A stretch of 64,000 nucleotides of DNA from Algoriphagus zhangzhouensis (GCF_900148515.1 NZ_FRXN01000003.1:724757-788756), one strand, 5' to 3'; counted from the first letter of the stretch, positions 33,327-43,364 are shown. Notes: generated from the sequence alone by a model not told the origin. A program made the numbers and translations.

Positions 33327-34778
33327 ATGGCATTCAACAAAAGGGTCAAAATCAAGACCATCCTGGATCAAAATCCAATTGGCAGTGAACTTACCATCAT
33401 GGGATGGGTAAGAACCAAACGTTCCAACAAAAACGTCACCTTCATTGCGATGAATGACGGCTCAGTTATAACTAATTATCAAGTAGTAGCTGACCCCAAT
33501 TTGATTTCTGAAGACGTATTGAAAAAATGCAGCACCGGAGCTTGTCTGAAAATCACAGGAACTGTGGTAGAATCTCAAGGATCGGGACAAGCTTCTGAAT
33601 TGAATGCAATTTCCATCGAAGTATTAGGTGAAGCAGATCCTGAAAAATATCCACTTCAGCCTAAAAAGCACTCATTGGAATTCTTGAGAGAAATCGCTCA
33701 CCTAAGAATGCGTACCAACACGTTTGGGGCAGTTTTCAGAGTGCGCCATGCTTTAGCATTTGCGGTACACCAGTATTTCAACAATAAGGGCTTTTTCTAT
33801 ATCCATACTCCAATCATCACTGCCTCCGATGCAGAAGGTGCCGGTGAAACATTCAAGGTAACCACTTTGGACATTGCTAATCCTCCAAGAACAGAGGAAG
33901 GAGCTGTTGATTTCAAGCAGGATTTCTTCGAAAGAGAAGCAAACTTGACAGTTTCTGGACAATTGGAGGGTGAATTGGCAGCGATGGCTCTTTCTGAGAT
34001 CTATACTTTCGGACCTACCTTCCGTGCCGAAAACTCCAACACTACTCGTCACCTGGCTGAATTCTGGATGATCGAACCGGAAATGGCATTTTATGACGCA
34101 GAAGACAATGCAGATTTGGCTGAGGACTTCTTGAAATACTTGATCCAATATGCTTTAGAGAACTGCATGGAGGATTTAAAATTCTTAGAATCAAGATTGC
34201 TTGACGAGGAAAAATCAAAACCAGCAGATCAACGTTCTGAATTAGGGTTGATTGATAAGTTGAAATTTGTTTTAGAAAACGAATTCGTAAGAATCACTTA
34301 TACCGAAGCGATTGAAATCTTGAAAAGATCGAAACCAAATCAGAAGAAAAAATTCCAATATTTGATCGAAGAGTGGGGTGCTGATTTACAATCAGAGCAC
34401 GAAAGATATTTGGTTGAGAAGCATTTCAAAAAGCCAGTTATCCTAACTGACTATCCGAAAGAAATCAAATCTTTCTACATGCGTCAAAACGAAGATGGAA
34501 AAACCGTAGCAGCGATGGACATCCTTTTCCCTGGAATCGGAGAAATCGTAGGCGGTTCCCAGCGTGAAGAGAGAATGGACGTTCTTCTGAAAAGAATGGA
34601 AGAAATGAACATCCCAACTGAAGAGATGTGGTGGTTTTTGGATACCAGAAGGTTTGGATCTACTCCACATGCCGGATTTGGATTGGGCTTTGAAAGAATG
34701 GTCCAATTCGTTACCGGAATGGGAAATATACGAGACGTAATTGCTTTCCCTCGAACCCCAGGAAACGCAGAATTTTAA
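33327..34778 (+). CDS. asnS: Asparagine-tRNA ligase
   Basis: This 483-residue class II synthetase joins asparagine to tRNA-Asn in the cytoplasm. The N-terminal OB-fold anticodon-binding domain spans about 15-110 ([15 protein letters not shown]). The catalytic domain follows: motif 2 is [15 protein letters not shown] (about 230-244), EPEMAF comes just after, and motif 3 is [10 protein letters not shown] (about 450-460). The fixed asparagine-specific context [11 protein letters not shown] lies at the end. It is divergent from rpoN by 175 bp. The hairpin at 34786-34809 ends the unit. Confidence 0.98.
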   Translation: MAFNKRVKIKTILDQNPIGSELTIMGWVRTKRSNKNVTFIAMNDGSVITNYQVVADPNLISEDVLKKCSTGACLKITGTVVESQGSGQASELNAISIEVLGEADPEKYPLQPKKHSLEFLREIAHLRMRTNTFGAVFRVRHALAFAVHQYFNNKGFFYIHTPIITASDAEGAGETFKVTTLDIANPPRTEEGAVDFKQDFFEREANLTVSGQLEGELAAMALSEIYTFGPTFRAENSNTTRHLAEFWMIEPEMAFYDAEDNADLAEDFLKYLIQYALENCMEDLKFLESRLLDEEKSKPADQRSELGLIDKLKFVLENEFVRITYTEAIEILKRSKPNQKKKFQYLIEEWGADLQSEHERYLVEKHFKKPVILTDYPKEIKSFYMRQNEDGKTVAAMDILFPGIGEIVGGSQREERMDVLLKRMEEMNIPTEEMWWFLDTRRFGSTPHAGFGLGFERMVQFVTGMGNIRDVIAFPRTPGNAEF

Positions 34779-34785
34779 TCCTTCT

Positions 34786-34809
34786 ATCCCCGGCAAAAAT
34801 GTCGGGGAT
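34786..34809 (+). terminator. Hairpin between convergent asnS and sulfatase genes
   Basis: ATCCCCGGCA (34786-34795) pairs with TGTCGGGGAT (34800-34809; one G-U) around AAAA. The following tract TCTTATTT is only moderately T-rich. It lies seven bases past the asnS stop and two before the sulfatase stop, so it probably serves both. Confidence 0.65.
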
Positions 34810-34811
34810 TC

Positions 34812-36293
34812 TTATTTCTCAAAAATCCCCGTATTACCTTTTTCCAATAACTTTTTGAGCTTAGGCAATGATTCCAATTGAGGCCCAGCTATATTATTTG
34901 TCTCATTGGGATCACTGATCTGATCATACAATTCATATTCAGGACCATTTGAGCGATAATAACGGGTTAACCTATACTCAGAAGTCCGAACCGAATTCCC
35001 CTGGTTGAAATAGCTGTAAGCTGTATTTCTCCAACTTTGAAGCTTCGGGTTCTTCATTAGATCTACCAAACTCTCTCCATCCAGTTTTTCTGAAGGTTTT
35101 ACACCAGCCAGTTCCAACAAAGTAGGAGCAATATCCACTGTGCTGACTATCTGATTGATGTAATTTCCTTTTCCGTCAGGAGTTTTTATCATTAAAACAG
35201 ATTGTAATGCCCAATCAAAAAGCGTATGCTTTCCCCAAACTAAATCATCCCCTAAATGCCAACCATGATCTCCCCAGATTACGACAATAGTATTTTCAGC
35301 CAGCCCTTGCTTTTCTAATTCATCTAATACTTTTCCAATCTGAGCATCTACATAGCTTACAGAAGCTAAATAGGCATGTCTAATTTTTCTAGCATATTCA
35401 TTGGAAACGGCATGATCCAAACCTGCTTTTTCCTCCCCTAGGGCATATTGGTTAAACTCACCACTTGTGATCAAACTAGCAGCTGCAGAACCTTCCGGTA
35501 TGGCCGCAAAGGGGGCCAATGGAATTTCAGACTCCTCATACAAATCCCAATATTTCTTCGGTGCTGTAAAAGGCAAGTGAGGCTTAAAAAAGCCAACACC
35601 TAAAAAGAATGGTTCTTTCCTCTCTTTCAATTCGGACAATTTCTCAATCCCTAACTCTGCCGTTAAGCCATCCGGATAGCCCATATCGTCCACGTCAGCG
35701 GATTCATAGGGTTTGACTTGCTTATTCATCCCAGTTCTATTACTTCCATCTGCATAGCCAAAAAATGCATTATGGCCTGTTCCCCATTTTCCGGAATCAA
35801 AGAGCATTTCATCCCATGTTCCAGGTAATTCTAACTGGTTACTTTTGGGTTCGTCGTATTCATAAACATAACCATCCGGATGATGCGATAATTTCCCAAT
35901 TCCAACAGTATAAAATCCATTTTCTCGAAGGTCTTGAACAAAAGTCTTGGGCCTTTCACTTTCTGGCTTGTTAGAGATATTATTAACTGCGGCCATATTA
36001 CTCAAATCACCTTTGGATTTCGGCAGTTTCCCAACAAGCATACTATATCTAGAGGCTCCACATGTTGGAACTGTTACAAAGTGATTCTGAAAAACAGAAC
36101 TTTTGGAAGCAAACTGATCCAAGTTTGGAGTATAGGTATAGCTTTTACCATAAGCCCCCAACTCTGGCCTCAAATCATCCACTGCTATAAAAAGAATATT
36201 GGGTCTTTTAGGAACATTTTGTGCCTTAATCCTAAAAGTCTGAGAAAGAAAAATTGCTACTAGAATAAAGAGATGTCGAAAAGACAATTTCAT
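34812..36293 (-). CDS. Sulfatase (iduronate-2-sulfatase-like), exported
   Basis: With the start at 36293 (MKLSFRHLFILV) this is 493 residues with a signal peptide ending AQN; an upstream Met at 36314 adds seven residues. The alkaline-phosphatase-like fold is marked by FIAVDDLRPELG (metal-binding DD). The modification site C-G-A-S-R is in PTCGASRYSML (C78 with this start), the cysteine that becomes formylglycine, and IWGDHGWHLGD comes later. The layout resembles iduronate-2-sulfatase-type enzymes, which remove sulfate from polysaccharides. No maturase (anSME) gene is in the window. It follows an MFS gene by 76 bp and may be in the same transcript. Confidence 0.93.
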   Translation of the reverse strand: MKLSFRHLFILVAIFLSQTFRIKAQNVPKRPNILFIAVDDLRPELGAYGKSYTYTPNLDQFASKSSVFQNHFVTVPTCGASRYSMLVGKLPKSKGDLSNMAAVNNISNKPESERPKTFVQDLRENGFYTVGIGKLSHHPDGYVYEYDEPKSNQLELPGTWDEMLFDSGKWGTGHNAFFGYADGSNRTGMNKQVKPYESADVDDMGYPDGLTAELGIEKLSELKERKEPFFLGVGFFKPHLPFTAPKKYWDLYEESEIPLAPFAAIPEGSAAASLITSGEFNQYALGEEKAGLDHAVSNEYARKIRHAYLASVSYVDAQIGKVLDELEKQGLAENTIVVIWGDHGWHLGDDLVWGKHTLFDWALQSVLMIKTPDGKGNYINQIVSTVDIAPTLLELAGVKPSEKLDGESLVDLMKNPKLQSWRNTAYSYFNQGNSVRTSEYRLTRYYRSNGPEYELYDQISDPNETNNIAGPQLESLPKLKKLLEKGNTGIFEK

Positions 36294-36369
36294 GGGAATT
36301 ACATTTTCAACCAATTTAATGATTGAAATCAGTAATGCTGTCCTGAGTTATAAAGAAAAATCAGAATGG

Positions 36370-37557
36370 TTAACTGACCACTTTTACTCTTCTGGCCAAA
36401 GGAATACATAGCAGACTAAAGAAGATTGCCAAATAGCCTACCAGATTAAAATTTGTCAATTGACCAGTGGCACTTTCACCTATAATCAAGCCCGCAATTA
36501 AGGAAGCTAATCCTGCCGCCAACTGCTGAATTGCAGAGTTAAAACTCAAGAAACTCCCACGGTTTTCTGGCCTTGCTGTCCCTGTGATTATTGCTGCAGC
36601 GGGTACATATCTCCCATTAGATGTCACAAAAAACATCGTTGTAATGATTAAAACCAATGGCACTGGTGTAATCCCCAAATGGGTAATTATTCCAATCGGA
36701 ATGACATTGAGTGCCATGAAAATCGTAAAGACCTTCAATTTTCCATATTTATCTGATAACCTACCCACCCATGGAGAAGTAAAAATGGTAAAAGCTCCTC
36801 CGGCTATATAGATATAGGTCAATTGCATTTCGGTGAACCCGACATTGGCAACATTATAAGGGCTCAAGAATGGAATAATCATAAACTGACCAAACATCAT
36901 CATAACAGAAAGAGCAATAGCCCTCATTTGATTTGAATTGCCAGTTACTCTTTTGACCACTTCAACAGGTCTAGGCTTTTCTATTTCTTTATTCAAATGG
37001 TCTGTAATATTCGGAATGAACTTGATAATCATCCCTAAGCTCACTACGGACAATCCTGTCAAGATATAAAACGGAGTATGCCAATCAGACAAACTAGCTA
37101 AAAACAATCCCAAAGGAACTCCAAGAACAGAGGCTAAAGAAAAGGCTGCCATTACCAATCCCATGGCTCTCCCTCTTCTGGAATCAGGAATTACATCGCC
37201 AATAATAGCCAAAATCAGAGCAGATGTAAGGCCTCCAAAGAAGCCGGAGATTACCCTTGCAAATAGAAGAATATGGTAATTTGGAGAAAGTGCACAACCT
37301 AGTGTGGCAATAGAAAACCCTATATAAACCCACAATAGAATCCTCTTACGATCGAATCGATCCAAAAAGAATGCTCCAAAAAAACTTGAGGCACCCGCAC
37401 TAAAAGTATAGGATGATACTAATAGGCCAAACTCCCTTGGAGAAATCTCAAAGACTCTCATTAATTGTGGCCCTAGTGGCATCAAAATCATAAAATCCAC
37501 AATGTGGATAAAATTGATTGCTGCTAAAGTCCAGAGTAGTAGTTTCTCCTTATTCAT
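36370..37557 (-). CDS. MFS transporter (DHA1-type)
   Basis: This 395-residue protein has twelve predicted membrane segments. The MFS loop motif DRFDRKRILL lies between helices 2 and 3, and RVISGFFGGLTSALILAIIG in helix 4 is typical of the DHA1 (AraJ/YdhP-like) drug or sugar efflux group. The substrate is not identifiable. It is 57 bp downstream of the NAD(P)HX repair gene on the same strand, and the sulfatase gene follows. Export of a sulfatase product or a drug are both possible. Confidence 0.9.
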   Translation of the reverse strand: MNKEKLLLWTLAAINFIHIVDFMILMPLGPQLMRVFEISPREFGLLVSSYTFSAGASSFFGAFFLDRFDRKRILLWVYIGFSIATLGCALSPNYHILLFARVISGFFGGLTSALILAIIGDVIPDSRRGRAMGLVMAAFSLASVLGVPLGLFLASLSDWHTPFYILTGLSVVSLGMIIKFIPNITDHLNKEIEKPRPVEVVKRVTGNSNQMRAIALSVMMMFGQFMIIPFLSPYNVANVGFTEMQLTYIYIAGGAFTIFTSPWVGRLSDKYGKLKVFTIFMALNVIPIGIITHLGITPVPLVLIITTMFFVTSNGRYVPAAAIITGTARPENRGSFLSFNSAIQQLAAGLASLIAGLIIGESATGQLTNFNLVGYLAIFFSLLCIPLARRVKVVS

Positions 37558-37614
37558 AAAAATACTTTAACGCAAAACCCTAAGTAAAACTTAATAGTTT
37601 CGTTGGTAAGAATT

Positions 37615-39084
37615 TTAAACGTTTAATTTCAGATAGGTTTCCGGAATCGCTTCGATAATATCAGAGGCGATTGCCCCCCTCCTTTTCTTTGCCCCTGCAA
37701 TCTCACCTGCCAATCCATGATGATATACCCCACAAAGCGCTGCAGATTCGGAAGAATATCCCATTCCTAAGTAGGCTGTTATCATGCCTGTCAAAGTATC
37801 ACCAGATCCAGCGGTTGCCATAAAGGGAGATCCGGAGCTATTGACAACCTGTTTCCCATCAGGAAGAGAAATAACTGTATTTGCTCCTTTGAGCACAAGA
37901 ATGTGCTGATGTTTGGTAGCAAACTCTTTAGCCTTTTGAACACGTTCGATATGGCTATCAAACTCTCCTATCAGTCTGCCAAATTCACCCACATGAGGAG
38001 TTAAAATACTCCCCTTAGGTAATTTTTCTATCATTTCTGGATATTTAGCCAAAAGGTTGATCCCATCAGCATCTATCACCATGGGCTTTTGAAAGTCCTT
38101 CAGAAGTTGTTCCATCAAATTTTTTCGATGGTCTAAGCCCCATCCAGGCCCAATACCAATGGCATCATAATATCCAGCATTTGGGATAAGGCCCCAATTA
38201 CACATTACTTCTGGTACTGCCATTTGTAGAATATGGTGTTCACTTTCCTCCACGTGACAGGTCACTAAACCAGCCCCAGTCCTCAATGCACTTTTAGATG
38301 CAAGAACCATAGCCCCCATTTTTCCTAAACTACCACCTACCAACAATATTTTTCCAAAATCTCCTTTGTGTGAGAACCTTGTAAATTTTTTATGCAAAAC
38401 AGGGAGGTCATTTTCTTGAAGAAAATACATCTCTCCTTCAAATTCTTTATATAATGCAGGATCAATTTGAATATCTCCGACAACTAAGTCACCAACAACA
38501 TTGGCATTTTCAGGAATCAATAAAGCTTCTTTTGGGAATGCCAAAGTAAAAGTCAAATCTGAAATTACTACCAGTCCTCCACCGATTCCTTCGGAATGTA
38601 ATCCACTTGGAATATCAATTGAGATTTTATATCCAGAAAGCTCATTGATTTTTGAGACCACTATTTGTGCTTCTTCTCTTAGTTCTCCATTGAATCCAAC
38701 CCCAAGAAAAGCATCAATGATAACTGGAAAACCAATTTGAACTTCGAAATCTTTAAGAAAAACTTCTTTGACTTTTGTTGGAAGCATTTCAAGATTTTTC
38801 GCAGAATCAGCACTTAATTTGGCATTTTCAGGAAAACATTTGACAACAGTTACTTGAAAGTTCTTTTGTGAAATCAACCTTGCAATTACTAATCCATCTC
38901 CTCCATTATTACCTGCACCTACAAAGATCAAAACGTCACGGTCCTTGGAAAAATCTTGTTCATATAACCATTTTTCAAAGGCCAAACCGGCTCGTTCCAT
39001 TAATTCATAGGACTGAATTCCTTCCTTATCACAGGCGAGTTTATCAAGCCTTTTAACATCGGAGCCTTTTAATATTTTGATCAT
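37615..39084 (-). CDS. Bifunctional NAD(P)HX epimerase / ADP-dependent dehydratase
   Basis: This 489-residue fusion repairs hydrated NAD(P)H. The N-terminal YjeF_N epimerase domain (about 1-210) shows VGAGNNGGDG (55-64), IDAFLGVGFNG and IDIPSGLHSEG. The C-terminal ribokinase-like dehydratase domain (about 225-489) shows VIDADGINLLA, ILTPHVGEFGRL and the catalytic GSGDTLTGMI. I chose the Met at 39084 (MIKILKG). An upstream in-frame Met would add 16 residues and overlap the UMF1-type transporter gene. It starts 4 bp after that transporter's stop, so the two are co-transcribed. Confidence 0.96.
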   Translation of the reverse strand: MIKILKGSDVKRLDKLACDKEGIQSYELMERAGLAFEKWLYEQDFSKDRDVLIFVGAGNNGGDGLVIARLISQKNFQVTVVKCFPENAKLSADSAKNLEMLPTKVKEVFLKDFEVQIGFPVIIDAFLGVGFNGELREEAQIVVSKINELSGYKISIDIPSGLHSEGIGGGLVVISDLTFTLAFPKEALLIPENANVVGDLVVGDIQIDPALYKEFEGEMYFLQENDLPVLHKKFTRFSHKGDFGKILLVGGSLGKMGAMVLASKSALRTGAGLVTCHVEESEHHILQMAVPEVMCNWGLIPNAGYYDAIGIGPGWGLDHRKNLMEQLLKDFQKPMVIDADGINLLAKYPEMIEKLPKGSILTPHVGEFGRLIGEFDSHIERVQKAKEFATKHQHILVLKGANTVISLPDGKQVVNSSGSPFMATAGSGDTLTGMITAYLGMGYSSESAALCGVYHHGLAGEIAGAKKRRGAIASDIIEAIPETYLKLNV

Positions 39085-39088
39085 CCTT

Positions 39089-40402
39089 TTAATTGGATTG
39101 AGGTGAAAGTTGATTCTTCGGAATACTGACAAGCATTAGAAAGCCTAATCCTACCAAAAAGAAAATTCCTAAAGTCAATGCTGAATTTCGCATACTACCA
39201 GTAAGCTGCTCAATAACACCATAAGAGAACGTACCAATTACGATAGCAAGCTTTTCAGTCACATCGTAAAATGAGAAAAAAGAGGCATGCTCGGTAGTGG
39301 ATTTTGGGATTAATTTGGAAAAGGTTGATCTAGAAAGTGATTGAATTCCTCCCATTACCAAGCCTACTACGAAAGCTAAAGCATAAAACTCATAGACCGT
39401 ATAAACATAATATGCAGCACCACAGATTCCTGTCCAAATAAGAACCATAATGACCAAACTGAGTTTGTTTCCATATTTTTTGGAAAGGAATGCGAAAAAG
39501 TAACTTCCAATTATCCCTACAAATTGGATAATCAATATGGTCATGATTAATTGATCGCCAGGCAATCCTAATTCTTTATCTCCAAAAGATGCTGCTAAAT
39601 ACATTACTGTTTGAACTCCCATTGAATAAAAGAAAAAGGAAGCTAGAAAACGATTCATAACTTTAATTCCCCGGACTTCTTTAAATACTTTTCTAATTTC
39701 TTGATACCCATGAAAAATTAGCTCCCTCTTTATCTTTTTATTGTAGGGATTCTTAGGCAATACTCTAAACGGTATCTGAGAAAATCCAGCCCACCAAACT
39801 CCAGTAATCAAAAAAGAAAGACGTGCTGCAACGCCTCCATCAGGAATACCAAATAGATCTGGCATTTGAATCATCAATAAATTGACAACCAACAAAATTA
39901 CAGATCCGATATATCCTAAGGCAAAACCTTTGGCGCTTAATAAATCATATTCTTTCTCTTCAGAAATCTCAGGCAAATAAGCATTATAAAAGACGATACT
40001 ACCAGCGTATCCAATACTTGCAGTAACACTACAAAGAATACCAAATTCAACATTATTTTCATCAAAAAAGAATAAGCCGACGCAGGCAATTGAGCCTAAA
40101 TAGGCAAAGAATTTCATGAATTCAAGCTTTTTCCCACTAGTATCCGCCATACCAGAAAGAAGGGGTGAAATCAAAGCAATAACCAAAAATGAAAAGGAAA
40201 TAGAATAAGAATACAATACAGTATTAACTATTTCAAACCCGAAAAAAGAAACCAAATCACTTCCATCAATTCCTTTGGTAACTGAATTATAATAAACTGG
40301 AAAGATAGTAGATGTGATCACCAAGCTATAGACAGAATTAGCCCAGTCATACATGGCCCAAGCATTTTGGACCTTCTTCTTATTTTTAAGATTTAACAGC
40401 AT
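39089..40402 (-). CDS. MFS transporter, UMF1 (Atg22-like) family
   Basis: This 437-residue protein has about twelve membrane segments. It opens with the UMF1 hallmark AWAMYDWANSVYSLVI (residues 14-29). The bacterial members of this group are transporters of unknown substrate; the fungal relative Atg22 exports amino acids from the vacuole. It is the first gene of a likely four-gene run (UMF1, NAD(P)HX repair, DHA1-type MFS, sulfatase). A terminator at 40415-40448 insulates it from the ExbB/ExbD operon upstream. Confidence 0.93.
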   Translation of the reverse strand: MLLNLKNKKKVQNAWAMYDWANSVYSLVITSTIFPVYYNSVTKGIDGSDLVSFFGFEIVNTVLYSYSISFSFLVIALISPLLSGMADTSGKKLEFMKFFAYLGSIACVGLFFFDENNVEFGILCSVTASIGYAGSIVFYNAYLPEISEEKEYDLLSAKGFALGYIGSVILLVVNLLMIQMPDLFGIPDGGVAARLSFLITGVWWAGFSQIPFRVLPKNPYNKKIKRELIFHGYQEIRKVFKEVRGIKVMNRFLASFFFYSMGVQTVMYLAASFGDKELGLPGDQLIMTILIIQFVGIIGSYFFAFLSKKYGNKLSLVIMVLIWTGICGAAYYVYTVYEFYALAFVVGLVMGGIQSLSRSTFSKLIPKSTTEHASFFSFYDVTEKLAIVIGTFSYGVIEQLTGSMRNSALTLGIFFLVGLGFLMLVSIPKNQLSPQSN

Positions 40403-40414
40403 GCAGGTGTAAAC

Positions 40415-40448
40415 AATAAAAAAGCTGTCTCGATTAGGAGACAGCTTT
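40415..40448 (-). terminator. Intrinsic terminator of the ExbB/ExbD operon
   Basis: AAAGCTGTCTC (40421-40431) and GAGACAGCTTT (40438-40448) form a perfect 11-bp stem with a 6-base loop. On the minus strand it runs into TTTTTTATTG. Confidence 0.92.
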
Positions 40449-40473
40449 AAATATAAAGAATTAAATCAATTGA

Positions 40474-40935
40474 TTACTTCTGGAGTTTTCCTGTTGATGC
40501 ATATAATACACGACGTGCATCAGCTTCTCTTAATTCAGTTTGAACATCGGAAATAGGTCCCATCTTAACATCTCTATCTACTTTCATAGAGATAGTGATC
40601 ATTCCTCGATCTGCTTCTGGAAGCAAATCTCTTTCCTGGTTTACCCACTGAACTACATCTTCAGCTCCAATAAGAACATCATTAGCCTGAACTTTTGGCT
40701 CAGAACCGTACAATGATGTATTCTTAGGCTTACCAATGTAGATGTAAGAAATCAATGTTTTCTTTTGCAATTTCTGAAGCTGAGTAGCTTGAGGAATTTT
40801 CTGCTCAACCAAGATATCTTGCTCTCTCAACACGGTAGTTACCATGAAGAAGAATAGAAGCATAAAGATAATATCTGGCAATGCTGAAGTCGGAATACTT
40901 TCCTCAGTTTTTGTCTTTTTGCTAAACTTTGCCAT
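40474..40935 (-). CDS. ExbD/TolR-family biopolymer transport protein (2)
   Basis: This 153-residue protein has one N-terminal membrane helix (about 20-38, DIIFMLLFFFMVTTVL) with the critical Asp. The periplasmic domain carries about 115 residues. ExbD pairs with ExbB to turn proton motive force into TonB movement. Its start is one base past the stop of the longer ExbD gene, so it is the last gene of the operon. Two ExbD genes in tandem are common in Bacteroidota; they may form a heterodimer. Confidence 0.93.
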   Translation of the reverse strand: MAKFSKKTKTEESIPTSALPDIIFMLLFFFMVTTVLREQDILVEQKIPQATQLQKLQKKTLISYIYIGKPKNTSLYGSEPKVQANDVLIGAEDVVQWVNQERDLLPEADRGMITISMKVDRDVKMGPISDVQTELREADARRVLYASTGKLQK

Positions 40936-40936
40936 A

Positions 40937-41569
40937 TCAACTACCTATTTTATCTGGTTCTGCAATTGAAATCGCCATAGGGATTCCTTCTTTTCCTCTA
41001 TCAATTAATGCCTCTTCTGCGTCATCTTTACCAGTTAGAGTTCTATACTCATCAGTAGTAAGATTTACACGTTCAGCATAAATATCAAAGTACGCTTTCT
41101 TAGCTAAATCAAAGATCTCCAAATATTTCTCATAGCTAGTTCCACGGTTAGTTTTAATAGAAACTACAGCTTCACCAGGAGAATCAGAAGATTCAGGATC
41201 TCTTTTAACCTGAGCTTTCAAAGATGCAGGCAAAGTATTATACAATGCACTTGCCTCTTCATCAGGTAAACCGAAATTCAAAACGAAAGCTTTGATTTCC
41301 GCATCCAAACCGTCCGCATTATCTCTAAACTCATCTTCGATAAGAAGTTGATCATTTGCGTTGATCAAAATGTTAAAGATGTTACGCTCGTTTTTATCAA
41401 TTTCCGGCGGCGGGTTGTTCGGATCCAACTTCGGAGGGAGTACGTTTAAGATACCCTTGTCCGAAGCGATCGTAGTTGTGACAAGAAAGAAGATTAGAAG
41501 CAGGAAGGCGATGTCTGCCATCGAACCTGCATTAACCTCCTGACTTGGTCTGCTTTTTTTCTTGCCCAT
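40937..41569 (-). CDS. ExbD/TolR-family biopolymer transport protein (1), with insertion
   Basis: This 210-residue ExbD has the helix at about 17-38 (MADIAFLLLIFFLVTTTI). The periplasmic domain is longer than usual (about 60 residues more than ExbD2). The extra stretch spans residues about 85-125 and is rich in charged residues (NADGLDAEIKAFVLNFG). The family is not in doubt. It follows the 109-residue membrane protein gene by one base. The insertion could tailor TonB interaction or couple to a T9SS-related partner; that is inference. Confidence 0.93.
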   Translation of the reverse strand: MGKKKSRPSQEVNAGSMADIAFLLLIFFLVTTTIASDKGILNVLPPKLDPNNPPPEIDKNERNIFNILINANDQLLIEDEFRDNADGLDAEIKAFVLNFGLPDEEASALYNTLPASLKAQVKRDPESSDSPGEAVVSIKTNRGTSYEKYLEIFDLAKKAYFDIYAERVNLTTDEYRTLTGKDDAEEALIDRGKEGIPMAISIAEPDKIGS

Positions 41570-41570
41570 A

Positions 41571-41900
41571 TTACTTAATAGCTTTGCTTAGTTCAGTAAA
41601 TACGATACCAACTACAGCTATAACTGCCAGTACATAAGTAGTAATCAACATGCCACCTACAAACTGGGAACCTGCTGGTGTTAGATTAAATGGATCAGCC
41701 TCGAACTTCGGAAGTACCTCATTGCTAGAAATGCTGTAAGCAATGAAGAACAATACCGCGATGCCGACAATACCGACTACAGTTTTTAATAGAGATTTAG
41801 GATTATCAAGAGACTTGATAAGTGGCATAACCACTGCGAAGATCGCACCCAAAATCACTAGACCATAGCCAACGTATAAGAATATATCATAAGTATCCAT
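41571..41900 (-). CDS. Small three-helix membrane protein of the ExbB/ExbD operon
   Basis: This 109-residue protein has three hydrophobic segments (about 8-28, 40-58, 82-102) and no signal peptide. I know no function. It lies between the ExbB-like and ExbD genes, 61 bp after the former and one base before the latter, so it is part of the same complex or transcript. Proteins of this size in this place recur in Bacteroidota. An accessory subunit of the ExbBD motor is the natural hypothesis. Confidence 0.75.
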   Translation of the reverse strand: MDTYDIFLYVGYGLVILGAIFAVVMPLIKSLDNPKSLLKTVVGIVGIAVLFFIAYSISSNEVLPKFEADPFNLTPAGSQFVGGMLITTYVLAVIAVVGIVFTELSKAIK

Positions 41901-41961
41901 AGTATATGTCTTCTTTTGGGGTTAACTAATTAATTTGAAATTCAACAAAAAGGCCGGTAAA

Positions 41962-42771
41962 TTATTTACCAGTCAATTTGTGCTTCACAAGGATATCTAC
42001 CAAAGTGATAGAAGCATCCTCCATATCGTTAACCAAAGAATCAATCTTAGCTACACAATAGTTGTAGAACAACTGTAGGATAATCGCAACGATCAAACCA
42101 GCTACAGTAGTCAAAAGGGCGATTTTAATACCACCTGCTACCAAGGAAGGAGAGATATCACCAGCTGCTTCGATTGAGTCAAATGCACCAATCATACCGA
42201 TTACAGTACCCATGAAACCCAACATTGGAGCAAGAGAGATAAACAAAGAGATCCATACTAGACCTTTTTCCAATCTACCCATTTCTACAGAACCGTAAGC
42301 GATGATAGATTTTTCTACCATTTCGATCCCTTCAGAATATCTCATTAGACCTTGAGTAAAGATAGAAGCAACAGGACCTTTAGTGCTTTTGGTAATGTCC
42401 TTAGCAGCTTCAACACCGCCAGAAGCAAGTGCATCTTCAACTTTAGCCAATAATTTCTTTGTGTTTGTAGTGGAAAGATTCAAAGTAACGATTCTTTCCA
42501 AAGCTACTGCTAGACCCAAGATCAAACAGATCAATACTGGTGTCATAAACACTGGATCACCTTCGATAAATTTCTCTTTAACGATTTGGTGAAAGCTTTG
42601 CTCCTCAGCGACGATCTCGTCGTCAACTACCATAGGAGATGCTGCAGCAGGTTCTGCTACAGGGGTGGTTTCTTCTTGTGCTGCAGAATCCGATTCTGCT
42701 TCTTGTGCGTTAGCGAAAACAGGCGCGAATAAGATACCTGCAAGCATGAACAAAGCGATTAACTTTCTCAT
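41962..42771 (-). CDS. MotA/TolQ/ExbB proton channel family protein
   Basis: This 269-residue ExbB-type protein starts with a cleavable-looking signal (1-23, ANAQ) and an acidic Ala-Glu linker (24-60). Three membrane helices follow, with the family core LGFMGTVIGMIGAFD (near 180) and KIALLTTVAGLIVAI (near 215-230). It conducts protons and drives ExbD/TonB. The N-terminal signal plus linker is an extension found in many Bacteroidota ExbB proteins, not in E. coli ExbB. First gene of a four-gene operon. Confidence 0.95.
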   Translation of the reverse strand: MRKLIALFMLAGILFAPVFANAQEAESDSAAQEETTPVAEPAAASPMVVDDEIVAEEQSFHQIVKEKFIEGDPVFMTPVLICLILGLAVALERIVTLNLSTTNTKKLLAKVEDALASGGVEAAKDITKSTKGPVASIFTQGLMRYSEGIEMVEKSIIAYGSVEMGRLEKGLVWISLFISLAPMLGFMGTVIGMIGAFDSIEAAGDISPSLVAGGIKIALLTTVAGLIVAIILQLFYNYCVAKIDSLVNDMEDASITLVDILVKHKLTGK

Positions 42772-42833
42772 AATGTGATTTTTAAATAGACTTTTGATAA
42801 AGGTTAAATGGTTTCTACACTAAAATCGAGTTT

Positions 42834-42865
42834 TAAAGTTATCATTTTTTAAATTCAAAAAACAA
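42834..42865 (-). promoter_or_regulatory. Candidate promoter of the ExbB-like operon
   Basis: Read on the minus strand, TTG (42865-42863), 21 bases, then TAACTTTA (42841-42834), one mismatch from TAnnTTTG. It lies 63 bp upstream of the start. Confidence 0.3.
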
Positions 42866-43328
42866 TGACCTCTTTCAGATTTTTCCGAAAAATTCCGCTT
42901 TTAAAGCATGATTAAGCCAATTTTTACATGAGCGGGGAATTTTCTTTTTTCTCTGAAATAAGCCAGATTACTCAAAACTCAGCGAAAGGTTCGCAATTTT
43001 AATCAAAAGAAAAAACAATTTTTAAAAAGATTTGAAACCTAAATGAGAATTCAATCGAATCTTTGGTTTATCTCCATTTTTCAGTCTAAATCCCAATAAT
43101 AATTATGTTTCCTACTATTTCTTACGTTTATTCTTATTTGATTTTTTTAATAAAAGCCTTGAGTTCTCTGTCATATTTTCAATAAAACGACCAAAGAATT
43201 GAAAATCAATAAGATTCCAACTCTTTTCACATTAAAAATTTAACTAATTAAAATACACGCAACAGTTATTTTTTCTTAAAAAACACTGATCATCAATTTT
43301 TTATAATAAATCCGACAAACTATTATCC

Positions 43329-43364
43329 AAAAAAAGACCCTGAGAAATTCAAAAATTCTCAGGG
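43329..43364 (-). terminator. Intrinsic terminator of the YceI gene
   Basis: CCCTGAGAA (43338-43346) pairs with TTCTCAGGG (43356-43364), and a tract of seven A on + (43329-43335) gives the U-run on the minus strand. Confidence 0.85.

Noticed and set aside
39085-39132. Upstream start for the NAD(P)HX repair enzyme
   Set aside because: It would overlap the UMF1-type gene and adds residues not found in the family.
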